64,000 bases of DNA, taken from NCBI RefSeq assembly GCF_018130145.1, contig NZ_JAFCMB010000006.1:336928-400927 (forward strand). Direction: 5' to 3'. The notes under the pieces were generated by a model that worked only from the letters and a program-made list of their open reading frames with translations, did not search any database and was not told where the DNA came from. This document shows, piece after piece, positions 24,985 to 33,227 of the stretch. This stretch comes from Bradyrhizobium sp. AUGA SZCCT0176. Lineage in GTDB: Bacteria; Pseudomonadota; Alphaproteobacteria; Rhizobiales; Xanthobacteraceae. Position 1 is the first letter of the stretch, and every line of letters begins with the position of its first letter. Position numbers and translations under genes: made by a program.

Positions 24985-26664
24985 ATGACGGAAGCAAGTT
25001 ACGATCTCATCAGGTCCCGGGCAGCATCTTTCAATTGGCGGATCACTGCGATTGCTGCGTTCACGGTTTTGGTCGTGGCCGTTGCGGCATTGGTCCACGT
25101 CGTGCCTTACGGCCGGGCGGTATGGGATTTCGTCTTCATCCTCGATGGCGCCTATCGCATCGGTGTCGGGCAAGTTCCGCACGTCGACTTTGCTTCGCCG
25201 ATCGGCCCGCTCACGCTTTACCTGACCCATTTTGCCGAACGCCTGTTTCCAGGCGGGCAACCGTTCATCGGGCTGCACGCGCTGGCGTGGCTCATGGTGG
25301 TGCCGCCGTTCGCCGTCATCGCGTCGCGCATTCAGTTCGGCTGGGGATTTGCCGCCGGCTTCGCGGTTCTCGCCGTGGTGGTTCTCGTGCCCTACACGCT
25401 CGACTCCAGCATGCTCTCCGAGATCAGCTATTTTGCCACCTATAACCGCTTCGCCACCGCGATCCTGTTCCTGGCAGCATTGTGGTATGTGCTGCCGAAG
25501 GCCCGTGGCGACGGCGTGTTGCTGGGTTACCTGCTGACTGCCCTGATCTTCATCAAGATCACCGCCGCTATCGCAATGCTCGGCCTCGTCGTCGCGGCCG
25601 TGCTGCTCGGACGCGCGCGACCCGCCGCGCTGTTCGCCATGCTGTTCGTTACCGCAGCGTTGGCGGGACTGGTCGAACTGGCGACCGGAGGGCTCGTCTC
25701 CGGCTACCTGCACGACATCGTCTCGATGAGTGCCTTGAACCGGGGCGGCGCCGTTTTCCGGCTCGCCGCCTCCTCGGCGCGCAATTGGCTGCCGCTTGTG
25801 GTCACGATCACGATCGTCGTGCTCGCGGCCCGCGAACTCGATTTCATCGCGGCGGTCAGGCGCCCGCTCAATTTCGTGCGCGAGACCATCGCCCGGGAAG
25901 CCTTCGTCGTGGACGCAGCGCTGCTGGTCGCTGTAGCGCTGGCCGCGGAGAGTCAGAACACCGGCGGCGTCGGATTGATTGCCGCCGCGGCCGTACTTCT
26001 CCACCCGAGCCTGCGCACTACCCGTGGCTGGCGCCTGATCGCCGCAGCGGTACTCGGCGCGACACTCGTGCTGCCGATGGCCGACGTCGTCGAAAAGCGC
26101 GTCGTCTCGACCTTTGTAAGGGAAAAGCAGGGCACGACCGACCACGGCTTTTCAACATTCCTTCCGGGCATGCGCGTACCAACAGCCACCCTCGCCGGCT
26201 CCCGGCTGATGACGCGCCTGCAATCCGAATGGCTGCCCTTCCTCGACGAGACCGCCAACAACGGCTTTGACCTCGACGGCGATCCCGGCAGCACCAGCCC
26301 GGCGACGCGCGCGGCGTGGGCTGTCAGCGTTGCCGAGGCCGGCGCGAACTTTCAGCGGCTCGGCTACGCGACCAAGGCGCAGCGCTATACGACCATCGAT
26401 TTCGCCGAATCCTTTCCGCGGCTGCTCGGCCTGACGCCCGCGCGCGGCACCACCCTGGCGATGGATTTCCGGCGCACGGTGCCTGCGTTTTCCGTGACCG
26501 AAGCGTCGGCCTATCTGGCGAACGCGGACGGTGTGTTCTTCCGCACCTGTGTTCTCCCCGGCGCGACCGACACCAATCCCGCGACCTTCCGTACCGTGCT
26601 GGAACGGGAGTTCACGCGCCACAAGCTGCATCCCTGCTGGGATTTCTACAGCCGTACCCGCTGA
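24985..26664 (+). CDS. Polytopic membrane protein, possible GT-C-like glycosyltransferase
   Basis: A 559-residue protein with about ten membrane segments in the first 360 residues and a soluble C-terminal part. Near the N-terminus 'WDFVFILDGAYRIGVGQVPH' and 'DFASPIGPLTLYLTHF' resemble the first periplasmic loop of GT-C glycosyltransferases, where an Asp binds metal or sugar phosphate. No family could be assigned with certainty. The next gene, 10 bases on, makes a HAD-UbiA fusion of the kind that produces polyprenyl-phosphate sugars. A glycosyl donor system for the envelope is thus a reasonable guess, not a proven one. Confidence 0.6.
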   Translation: MTEASYDLIRSRAASFNWRITAIAAFTVLVVAVAALVHVVPYGRAVWDFVFILDGAYRIGVGQVPHVDFASPIGPLTLYLTHFAERLFPGGQPFIGLHALAWLMVVPPFAVIASRIQFGWGFAAGFAVLAVVVLVPYTLDSSMLSEISYFATYNRFATAILFLAALWYVLPKARGDGVLLGYLLTALIFIKITAAIAMLGLVVAAVLLGRARPAALFAMLFVTAALAGLVELATGGLVSGYLHDIVSMSALNRGGAVFRLAASSARNWLPLVVTITIVVLAARELDFIAAVRRPLNFVRETIAREAFVVDAALLVAVALAAESQNTGGVGLIAAAAVLLHPSLRTTRGWRLIAAAVLGATLVLPMADVVEKRVVSTFVREKQGTTDHGFSTFLPGMRVPTATLAGSRLMTRLQSEWLPFLDETANNGFDLDGDPGSTSPATRAAWAVSVAEAGANFQRLGYATKAQRYTTIDFAESFPRLLGLTPARGTTLAMDFRRTVPAFSVTEASAYLANADGVFFRTCVLPGATDTNPATFRTVLEREFTRHKLHPCWDFYSRTR

Positions 26665-26674
26665 AAGGGCCCGC

Positions 26675-28153
26675 ATGTCCACCTTACCCCTGCCGCTTGC
26701 ACTCTCCGATCCGCGCGAGGCGCCGCAACCGCGGCCGCTGATCCTCGATCTCGATGGCACGCTGGTGCGCGCCGACATGCTGCTTGAAACCGTGCTCGCG
26801 CTGCTTCGTGCCGCGCCGTGGCGGCTGTTCGAGATCGGCCTGTGGATGCTGCGTGGCCGCGCCTATCTGAAGCGCCGTCTCGCCGAGGAGACCAACATCG
26901 AGCCGGAGGTTCTGCCGTTCAATGAAGAACTCCTGGCCTATGCGGCCGATATCGCGGCGAGCGGGCGGCCGGTCTATGTCGCCACCGCCGCCGACGCCAA
27001 GGTCGCGGAAAAGGTGGTGCGGCGGATTGCCTTCATTCGCGGCGTCATCGGCAGCGACGGCTTGCGCAACCTGAAAGGCGAAGCAAAGGCACAGGTTCTC
27101 GCCGAACGATTCCCTGACGGCTTCGACTATGCCGGCGATGCGCGCGCCGACATTCCGATCTGGCGCCGCGCCGAAAACGCCATCGTCGTCGAGGCGGCAA
27201 CGTCGGTGCAGCACGCCGCCGCAAGCGTCGCGACCGTCGCCAAGGTGTTCCCGCGACCGTCCCGGATCCGTGCATTGGTGCGCAGCATGCGCCCGCACCA
27301 ATGGGCGAAGAACGCGCTGGTTTTCGTGCCACTCATCCTCGCAGGCTTGGTCTCCCACGTTGACGCCGTCTACGCGACGACCTGCGCATTCCTCGCCCTC
27401 GGCCTGGTCGCCTCATCCACCTATCTCGTCAACGACATCTGGGACCTGACCGACGACCGCAGCCACTGGTCGAAGCGAAACCGGCCGCTGGCGAGTGGAC
27501 GCCTGCCGCTTGCAACGGCGATCGCCGCCGTTCCGATCGGGCTGTTCGCAGGGCTAGCCGTTGCGGCGCTGGCCGGACCGGCAACCGTTGCCGTCGTGCT
27601 GCTGTATCTCGCGATAACCCTGCTCTATTCGTTCGCGCTCAAGCGTATCCCCATTCTCGACGGCTTCGTGCTGGCCGGACTGTTCACGCTGCGCCTCGGC
27701 GCGGGCATCGTGGCGTCGGGCGCGCCGCCGTCGCCCTGGCTGCTGGTGTTCGCGATGTTCCTGTTCGCCTCGCTCAGCTTCGCAAAGCGCCACACCGAGG
27801 TCGCCCGCGTCATCGAGCGCGGCGGCACCGAAGTCCGTGGCCGCGGCTACAAGTCCATCGACCTGCCGCTCATCATGGGCATCGGCATGGCGACGGGGGT
27901 AGCCGCCGTGCTCATCATGGTGCTCTACATCATCAACGACGCCTTCCGGCAGAGTTTTTACGGCAACACCGCCTGGCTCTGGGCTTTTCCGGCCATCCTG
28001 TTCCTGTTCGTGTGCCGGATCTGGCTGAAATGCGGCCGCAGCGAGCTGCACGACGATCCCGTGGCGTTTGCCGTCACCGATCGGCCGAGCCTGGCGCTCG
28101 GCGGCGCCCTGATGGTGTGCTTCGGACTGGCATGGTCGGGCGTGTTTGGCTGA
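26675..28153 (+). CDS. HAD phosphatase - UbiA prenyltransferase fusion
   Basis: A 492-residue fusion. Residues 20-210 are a HAD domain: 'LILDLDGTLVRADML' has the DxD nucleophile motif, and 'FDYAGDARADIPIW' the late acidic motif. Residues 220-492 are a UbiA-type membrane domain with 'MRPHQWAKNALVFVPLI', first Asp motif 'NDIWDLTDDRSHWSKRNRPL' and second region 'DGFVLAGLFTLRLGAG'. Such fusions resemble decaprenylphosphoryl-5-phosphoribose synthase plus its phosphatase. Expected reaction: moving a phosphorylated sugar to a polyprenyl phosphate, then dephosphorylation. It follows the GT-C-like gene closely. Confidence 0.85.
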   Translation: MSTLPLPLALSDPREAPQPRPLILDLDGTLVRADMLLETVLALLRAAPWRLFEIGLWMLRGRAYLKRRLAEETNIEPEVLPFNEELLAYAADIAASGRPVYVATAADAKVAEKVVRRIAFIRGVIGSDGLRNLKGEAKAQVLAERFPDGFDYAGDARADIPIWRRAENAIVVEAATSVQHAAASVATVAKVFPRPSRIRALVRSMRPHQWAKNALVFVPLILAGLVSHVDAVYATTCAFLALGLVASSTYLVNDIWDLTDDRSHWSKRNRPLASGRLPLATAIAAVPIGLFAGLAVAALAGPATVAVVLLYLAITLLYSFALKRIPILDGFVLAGLFTLRLGAGIVASGAPPSPWLLVFAMFLFASLSFAKRHTEVARVIERGGTEVRGRGYKSIDLPLIMGIGMATGVAAVLIMVLYIINDAFRQSFYGNTAWLWAFPAILFLFVCRIWLKCGRSELHDDPVAFAVTDRPSLALGGALMVCFGLAWSGVFG

Positions 28154-28356
28154 CATGCCCCGTCGCCGCTTGCGCCTCGATGCCGCGGAGGTTCCGCGTC
28201 GTCGGGCGTGGAAGACACAGGTTGGCCCCTGTAAAATAATCCAAAAAAAACCGCAGGACGATGTCGGATTCGGCCGACCCCGTTCGTCGTTTCGCCACGC
28301 CGATCGGGCCGGCCTGGACACCGCAAGCGGCACCAAGCGAAGCGAAAGGATGAGAA

Positions 28357-28842
28357 ATGGCCAAGATGACTGCCAAGAACACGATTTGCGTATGGTACGA
28401 CAAGGACGCCGAGGCGGCTGCCCGCTTCTACGCCGAAGTCTTTCCCGACAGCGCCGTGCACGCCGTCTACCGCGCACCGAGTGACTACCCCTCGGGCAAG
28501 AAGGGCGACGTGCTGACCGTCGACTTCACGGTTGCCGGCATTCCCTGCATCGGCCTCAACGGTGGCCCCATGTTCAAGCAAACCGAAGCGTTTTCGTTTC
28601 AGATCGCCACCGACGACCAGGAAGAGACCGACCGCTACTGGAACGCCATCGTCGGTAATGGCGGCCAGGAGAGCGCATGCGGCTGGTGCAAGGACAAATG
28701 GGGCGTTTCCTGGCAAATCACGCCGCGCACGCTGACGGACGCGATGGCGGCCGGCGGCGCCGAAGCCAAGCGCGCCTTCGATGCCATGATGACCATGAAG
28801 AAAATCGACGTAGCCGCGATCGAAGCGGCGCGGCGCGGTTGA
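28357..28842 (+). CDS. VOC-family (PhnB-like) protein
   Basis: A 161-residue protein of the glyoxalase/bleomycin-resistance superfamily, PhnB-like branch. 'NTICVWYDKDAEAAARFYAE' is the usual N-terminal beta-alpha unit and 'GNGGQESACGWCKDKWGVSWQ' the conserved late block. Family members range from metal-dependent enzymes to non-catalytic binders, so no reaction can be named. A AGCGAAAGGATGAGAA stretch before the ATG gives a ribosome site. It stands alone between two unrelated genes. Confidence 0.8.
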   Translation: MAKMTAKNTICVWYDKDAEAAARFYAEVFPDSAVHAVYRAPSDYPSGKKGDVLTVDFTVAGIPCIGLNGGPMFKQTEAFSFQIATDDQEETDRYWNAIVGNGGQESACGWCKDKWGVSWQITPRTLTDAMAAGGAEAKRAFDAMMTMKKIDVAAIEAARRG

Positions 28843-28928
28843 TGTTCGCCGGATAGAAGTGGCCTGGCCCGGGCTCGGTCGTCGCGGGTGCAAAGCGGAC
28901 GTGGACCGGCCTCACTGAATTTTCAGTA

Positions 28929-29570
28929 TCAGGCGTGACGCCGGCTGAACAACAACAGGCCACCCATCGTTGCGAACAGCCCTCCTGTTGCCCTGTTGAT
29001 CCAGCGCATGTGCCAGCTGGAGCGCAGGACGGGGGCGATCGCGGAGACGCCGAAGGCACACATCGCCAGCACGCTGAATTCGCATGCGATGAAGGTAACG
29101 GCGAGGATGGCATATTGCGGCGCGAACGGCTCGACCGGGTTCAGGAACTGCGGGAAGAACGCGGTGAAGAACAGGATGGCCTTGGGATTGCTCGACCCGA
29201 CCAGGAAGCCCCTGACATAGTGCGTGCGCAAGCGCCGGCCGCTGTCCGCTGGAGCCCTCTTGATATCGACGGCTTCAGCGGTGCTGCCGAACGTCTTGAT
29301 GCCGAGCCAGATGAGATAGATCGCACCGATCACCTTGACCACGGTGAAGGCAAGCTCCGATGCCGCGAGCAATGCACCGAGGCCCAGCGCCGAAAGCGCC
29401 ATGACTCCGAGGACCGCGCTGATGCTGCCAACCGCAGCTGCCAGCGCGCCTGACTTGCCTTCGTTCAGCGCCGTCGTCATGCAAGTGAGCATGGTTGGGC
29501 CGGGTGACAGCACCAACACGGCTACGGCGGCCAGGTACAGCAAGTAGGTCGTCAGGGTCATTATTCGCAT
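28929..29570 (-). CDS. LysE-family amino-acid exporter
   Basis: A 213-residue membrane protein with six predicted helices. The family signature 'VLSPGPTMLTCMTTALNEGK' follows the first helix, and 'KVIGAIYLIWLGIKTFGS' and 'GSSNPKAILFFTAFFPQF' are the other conserved blocks. It likely exports an amino acid such as threonine or homoserine. The start at 29570 is one of two close ATGs (29561 is the other), and neither has a strong ribosome site. No LysR-type regulator stands beside it. Confidence 0.85.
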   Translation of the reverse strand: MRIMTLTTYLLYLAAVAVLVLSPGPTMLTCMTTALNEGKSGALAAAVGSISAVLGVMALSALGLGALLAASELAFTVVKVIGAIYLIWLGIKTFGSTAEAVDIKRAPADSGRRLRTHYVRGFLVGSSNPKAILFFTAFFPQFLNPVEPFAPQYAILAVTFIACEFSVLAMCAFGVSAIAPVLRSSWHMRWINRATGGLFATMGGLLLFSRRHA

Positions 29571-29933
29571 CCATATGCGTGGTGAGGTTAAGCGCGCGGA
29601 GTGAGGTCAAGCGACACCCTGTCGGGTGTGCCAGCCGGTGATGGTTACGACGGAGGCAGGCCTATTTCATTAGCAGTTGGGTAGCCGCCCACCCAGCCCA
29701 TACTTGTACCAAAAGCGACGCGGATTACCCTGAGCGGCCCTATCCCGGTTCGGAATGTGAGCAATTTCGACCAGCGCGGCGGAAAATTGCATCCTGCCCG
29801 CATTTCGAAAATGAATCGCCCATTTTTGAGCTCGCCGGCGGGCGGCAATTGTATTTTGGCGAGCCTTTGGAACTTTTCGGAACTTCTGCCATTGCAGATT
29901 TGCTGATGGTGCGAACCCCAAGGAGTGTTTGCA
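29571..29933 (+). other. Gap of about 360 bases before the Gly-Gly protein gene, with an IS-end-like motif
   Basis: No gene is seen. At 29752-29776 stands a GGAATGTGAGCAATTT motif that recurs, with variations, near 35965, 37298 and 37774. From there to 29860 the DNA has AT-rich stretches and inverted GAAAAT/ATTTTC patches. The gene at 29934 has an AAGGAG ribosome site at 29920-29925. Confidence 0.45.
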
Positions 29934-30155
29934 ATGGCAACCCACATCGTTATGGACCACACTGGCGATACCCGCCATGAGTTTGATGCGAACGACGCGA
30001 AGGCGTTGTTTGAAGCGGAAAAGCGCTTCGAACAGCTCACAGGCGCCGGCTTCACAGCGGCAATCAGAAACTCCTCTGGCGATCCGACGGTAACCCGCAG
30101 GTTCGATCCGAAAGCCGAAGAAACCCTGTTTTATCCAAGGCTAGTCGGCGGTTAG
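29934..30155 (+). CDS. Small beta-grasp-like protein ending in Gly-Gly
   Basis: A 73-residue acidic protein. AAGGAG before the ATG at 29934 rules out the earlier ATG at 29925. The expected order of elements is a beta-hairpin ('HIVMDHTGDTRHEF'), a helix ('AKALFEAEKRFEQLTG'), then two strands ('FTAAIR', 'TVTRRFD') and a final strand 'EETLFYPRLVGG' that ends the protein. This order and the exposed LVGG end resemble ubiquitin-like sulphur carriers such as MoaD, whose tail reads (D)EVAFFPPVxGG. I do not recognise a named family. Six bases downstream is a partner gene. No E1-like, JAB or radical-SAM gene is nearby. Confidence 0.6.
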   Translation: MATHIVMDHTGDTRHEFDANDAKALFEAEKRFEQLTGAGFTAAIRNSSGDPTVTRRFDPKAEETLFYPRLVGG

Positions 30156-30161
30156 CGTCTC

Positions 30162-30581
30162 ATGTTGCAGACAACGCTACGTAATGCGGTCCGTAACATC
30201 AGGCAATTGCTGGCGGATAGCGCGAACCGCTGGCAATTGCTGCGGGCTCAATATCGGGAATTGGGCTGCCCTCAAAGGGAGGTGCGCGGCATAAGGTTGC
30301 TGCAAGCGTGGCTATCGCCCGAACAACTGGTTCAGTTCAACAAATACGGGTACTTCGAAGTCACGGGCTGCCAGACCGGCAAGCGATACCGGATCTGTTA
30401 TGGCACAGCGACAAATATTCATGAACTTGACCAATATGGGCGCCCGAAAGCCGGTTGGTGTTTTGTACCAAACCAGCCACTGGTGCCCGGCGACGTCATG
30501 CTCGCACAGAAAATTGCTTTGGAAACCGACGAGTGGGCTGCGCTGGCGGTGGCTAAATCGTTCAGGCCGACTTGGCATTGA
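30162..30581 (+). CDS. Partner of the Gly-Gly protein, function unknown
   Basis: A 139-residue protein encoded 6 bases after the Gly-Gly protein. The N-terminal third is a basic helix. The C-terminal part has a distinct block: 'WLSPEQLVQFNKYGYFEVTG', 'TGKRYRICYGTATNIHELD', 'GWCFVPNQPLVPGDVMLAQK' and 'ALETDEWAALAVA'. Cys and His positions are few and do not form a zinc ribbon. No nucleotide-binding loop is visible, so it is not an E1-type enzyme. I have seen this block in Bradyrhizobium hypotheticals but know no function. Confidence 0.6.
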   Translation: MLQTTLRNAVRNIRQLLADSANRWQLLRAQYRELGCPQREVRGIRLLQAWLSPEQLVQFNKYGYFEVTGCQTGKRYRICYGTATNIHELDQYGRPKAGWCFVPNQPLVPGDVMLAQKIALETDEWAALAVAKSFRPTWH

Positions 30582-30805
30582 AAAGACCTGGCACGTCTGA
30601 GGGGCCGAGGTCCGCTGCGCTGCACGGGCAGGAGAAGCGCTGGCGGTCCTGATGCGGTGCAGCACGGGCTGCGCCGACGGCGTCTCTACGGAAAATGGAT
30701 ACAAGCAGACTGTTTACCAAGTCGGTCAATGACGTGAAAACCACCTTCCCTAAGCCGTCCGAAACAAATCCGCTCTAGGCTGCCTCCAACAGCAAGAGGC
30801 AGCAA

Positions 30806-30919
30806 ATGTTCACGATCATCAGGGCGCTCGTCATCGCGGTATGCGCGTATGCCGGTTCATCGGTAGCAGGCAGTCAATTCCCGGACCTGCCGAACTCCCA
30901 TCAAATCTACACCGAGTAG
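30806..30919 (+). CDS. Short secreted peptide, possibly cut by a nonsense codon
   Basis: A 37-residue frame with AAGAGG six bases before the ATG and a signal-like start 'MFTIIRALVIAVCAYAGSS'. It stops at TAG (30917-30919), yet the same frame stays open for 15 more codons ('LTEVRDRTRQQQFRQ') to TAA at 30965. Either the short form is the product or a longer gene has lost a codon. Function unknown. Confidence 0.4.
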   Translation: MFTIIRALVIAVCAYAGSSVAGSQFPDLPNSHQIYTE

Positions 30920-31036
30920 CTCACGGAAGTTCGTGATCGAACTCGGCAACAGCAATTCCGGCAGTAACCACGTTCAGTTACGGACTGTCAGGAATTACGG
31001 CGTTTGCTCTCGTCAGGTTCTGTGGCGGAGATGGTC

Positions 31037-31519
31037 ATGCCTCTCGGACGATACATAGCCTGGGTCGGCGCATCGTTGCTTGTGTTGCTGTTCGTGGCCA
31101 ACTGGTTCTTTCCGCAACCCTCGGCGGAGCCCGCCGGTGACGAAGTTAACAGGCCGGTCATCCGGATCGCTTCTCTGCAGCAGCCGCCGGAGCGGATCGT
31201 CATCGACACCAACCTTCCGACGATCGTTCCGCCGCCCGCGCCCGCCGATGCCATGCCGGACGAGCCGCCCGCGCAAGCACAATCATACGCGCCGATAACT
31301 TCTCATGCGTCGGTTACTGGCGTGGAAAAAAGCAAGCCAAAAGCCACGAAGAGAATGGTGAAGGAGGCTGCAGCCAGACACCCGTCATCGCCCCATACGC
31401 AAATCAAAACGCCTGTGGTCGCGAGTGGCAGCCCGGCACCGGTCGCAGCGCCCACCAGGTTGTCGTTCGCGAACATCATTTCCGGGCAGCTGGTGAGAGA
31501 GCTGTTCAACCTTCATTGA
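31037..31519 (+). CDS. Membrane-anchored Pro/Lys-rich hypothetical protein
   Basis: A 160-residue protein. The ATG at 31037 is preferred because GGCGGAG ends seven bases before it; 31031 is close and also possible. One N-terminal membrane helix ('YIAWVGASLLVLLFVANWFF') is followed by a long low-complexity periplasmic tail rich in Pro, Ala, Ser and Lys. This plan is that of short anchored envelope proteins common in Bradyrhizobium. No domain is recognised. Next to it are a similar protein and a lytic transglycosylase. Confidence 0.6.
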   Translation: MPLGRYIAWVGASLLVLLFVANWFFPQPSAEPAGDEVNRPVIRIASLQQPPERIVIDTNLPTIVPPPAPADAMPDEPPAQAQSYAPITSHASVTGVEKSKPKATKRMVKEAAARHPSSPHTQIKTPVVASGSPAPVAAPTRLSFANIISGQLVRELFNLH

Positions 31520-31705
31520 GCCCGTGCGCAGAGACACTCGCGCCTCCGTGCATTAACCCTGTTGTCAGACTTACTTCGTCGCTCCTGCGCGCAAGTCAAT
31601 TCTGCCGCTAACCCGCCGCATTGGATCCTAGAAATCGTTCTGCGACGTTGGGCAGACTATTTCCCCCTATACGGGGCAAGCACCTTCGTTCTGGAAGAGC
31701 AGATC

Positions 31706-32191
31706 ATGATGAGGGCAGGTCTCCTCGTTGTCGGCCTCAGCGCTCTGACCATCATGGAGCTGGGGACACCGCGACGCACCAAGACAACTGCGCCAGATCG
31801 GTTCGAGCAACTGACCATCGGCGTCAGCGAATCAGGTGACACCCTGGAGACGACTGACCGGCACGAAGTCCACCGTTTGCAGCATGAAGCACCGGTTCAG
31901 CCGATCTCATCCGTCGAACGAACACCGCCGCCGGATGCAACGGCTTTAACTCCAGAAAAGGAGCCGAGCACTGTCGGGAGCGCTACAGGCGGCAAAAAGC
32001 ACGTTGCCGGGAAGTTACGACCTGGATCCAAATACACGGAGCCTGACAAACCCAAGCCTCAATCCACAGATCCCAACAAAGCTGCAAGGATGGCCCGGCC
32101 GAAGCCGATGGGCGAGGCCAGGCCGTGTCGTCCGAATGCTTTCGATGGTCTTCTTCAAGCATTGAACTTGTCCTCCCGATGCCAGACCTAG
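31706..32191 (+). CDS. Hypothetical protein, signal-like start and low-complexity tail
   Basis: A 161-residue protein from the first of two ATGs at 31706/31709, with a GGAAG at 31692. It begins 'MMRAGLLVVGLSALTIMELG', then a polar, Pro/Lys/Thr-rich tail ending in 'FDGLLQALNLSSRCQT'. The plan matches its upstream neighbour, and both look like exported small proteins with no fold signature. It ends 80 bases before the transglycosylase start. Confidence 0.5.
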   Translation: MMRAGLLVVGLSALTIMELGTPRRTKTTAPDRFEQLTIGVSESGDTLETTDRHEVHRLQHEAPVQPISSVERTPPPDATALTPEKEPSTVGSATGGKKHVAGKLRPGSKYTEPDKPKPQSTDPNKAARMARPKPMGEARPCRPNAFDGLLQALNLSSRCQT

Positions 32192-32271
32192 CGCAATGGC
32201 CTTCGTGCAATGTCGCGTTGGCCGGCGCCGAACCGGCGAACCTCGCTCGTAGATCTGGGGGCGGAGCGCGT

Positions 32272-32937
32272 GTGGACGAAATCAGGCCACCTCGCCCGGA
32301 CGAGCGGGGCGCACCTGACAGATCGCGAGATCCGTTCAACGTGGCAATCGTCGCGATCGTGTTAGCGGCGGCGATTGCGTTGGCTGGTATCGCAGGCGCC
32401 TACATCTTTCGCAGTACTTATTCAAACCGGCAGACAATCGAGTCAATCGACGTCAAGGCTCTGGTGGAGCGCATCATCAAAGTCGAATCGGCGGGAATTG
32501 CGAACAAAAAGAACAAGCTTTCCAGCGCCACAGGGGCTGGTCAATTTCTCGATGACACATGGCTCGAAGCCATCCGAAAGCATCGCCGCGATCTGATCAA
32601 GGGTCGCAGCGATAAGGAACTCCTGGAGCTACGGCAGGACGCAGAACTTACGCGGGAGATGATTGCGCGGCTGCTTGAGCAATATGCCAGGACACTGAAT
32701 AAGCGCGGTCTGCCCCTCACGTCCGGTTCGCTTTATCTGGCCTATTTTGCCGGACCGGCTGGCGCCGTCGCTCTGCTGTCCGGCGCCGAACATGCCGACG
32801 CCGCGTCCGTCATGGCGGCCGCTGACGCGACCGGTCGAACCACCCGCCAGAAACTTGTCAGGGCTAACCCGTTCCTCGAGGTCCTAACGGTACGCGATCT
32901 CAAGAACTGGGCCGATCACAAGATGCGTGGCATCTAG
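32272..32937 (+). CDS. Membrane-anchored lytic transglycosylase-like protein
   Basis: A 221-residue protein from a GTG at 32272, preceded by GGGGGCGGAG; an ATG at 32179 is in frame but has no ribosome site. One membrane helix ('VAIVAIVLAAAIALAGIAGA') is followed by an SLT-type domain. 'IIKVESAGIANKKNKLSSAT' contains the likely catalytic Glu, and 'GAGQFLDDTWLEAIRKH' is the conserved GAGQF-TW block of soluble lytic transglycosylases. 'LYLAYFAGPAGAVALL' matches the AYNAG-like block. It should cleave peptidoglycan strands in the periplasm. Confidence 0.75.
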   Translation: MDEIRPPRPDERGAPDRSRDPFNVAIVAIVLAAAIALAGIAGAYIFRSTYSNRQTIESIDVKALVERIIKVESAGIANKKNKLSSATGAGQFLDDTWLEAIRKHRRDLIKGRSDKELLELRQDAELTREMIARLLEQYARTLNKRGLPLTSGSLYLAYFAGPAGAVALLSGAEHADAASVMAAADATGRTTRQKLVRANPFLEVLTVRDLKNWADHKMRGI

Positions 32938-33227
32938 ATCGCCCAATTGCCGACATCTGGCCATTCGCCGCTATGGAACGACCGAACTGATCGCCAATGT
33001 CAGGGTTGCGCGGACTCTCGGGCTCACATTCCCGCCGACAATCCTTGTGCTCGCGGACCAGCTGATCGAGTGGAGCCCAAAAGCAACTCGCCGGGACGCA
33101 TCTACGCCGAATGCCCGGAGGGACCGAAAGGTCAATTACACTGCCATGATGCGAGTGGTTCCGGCAAAGGACCGAAAGTCGTATAGTGGCATCCATTCTT
33201 GCCAGATGAGCCAGAGGGAGCAAATCC

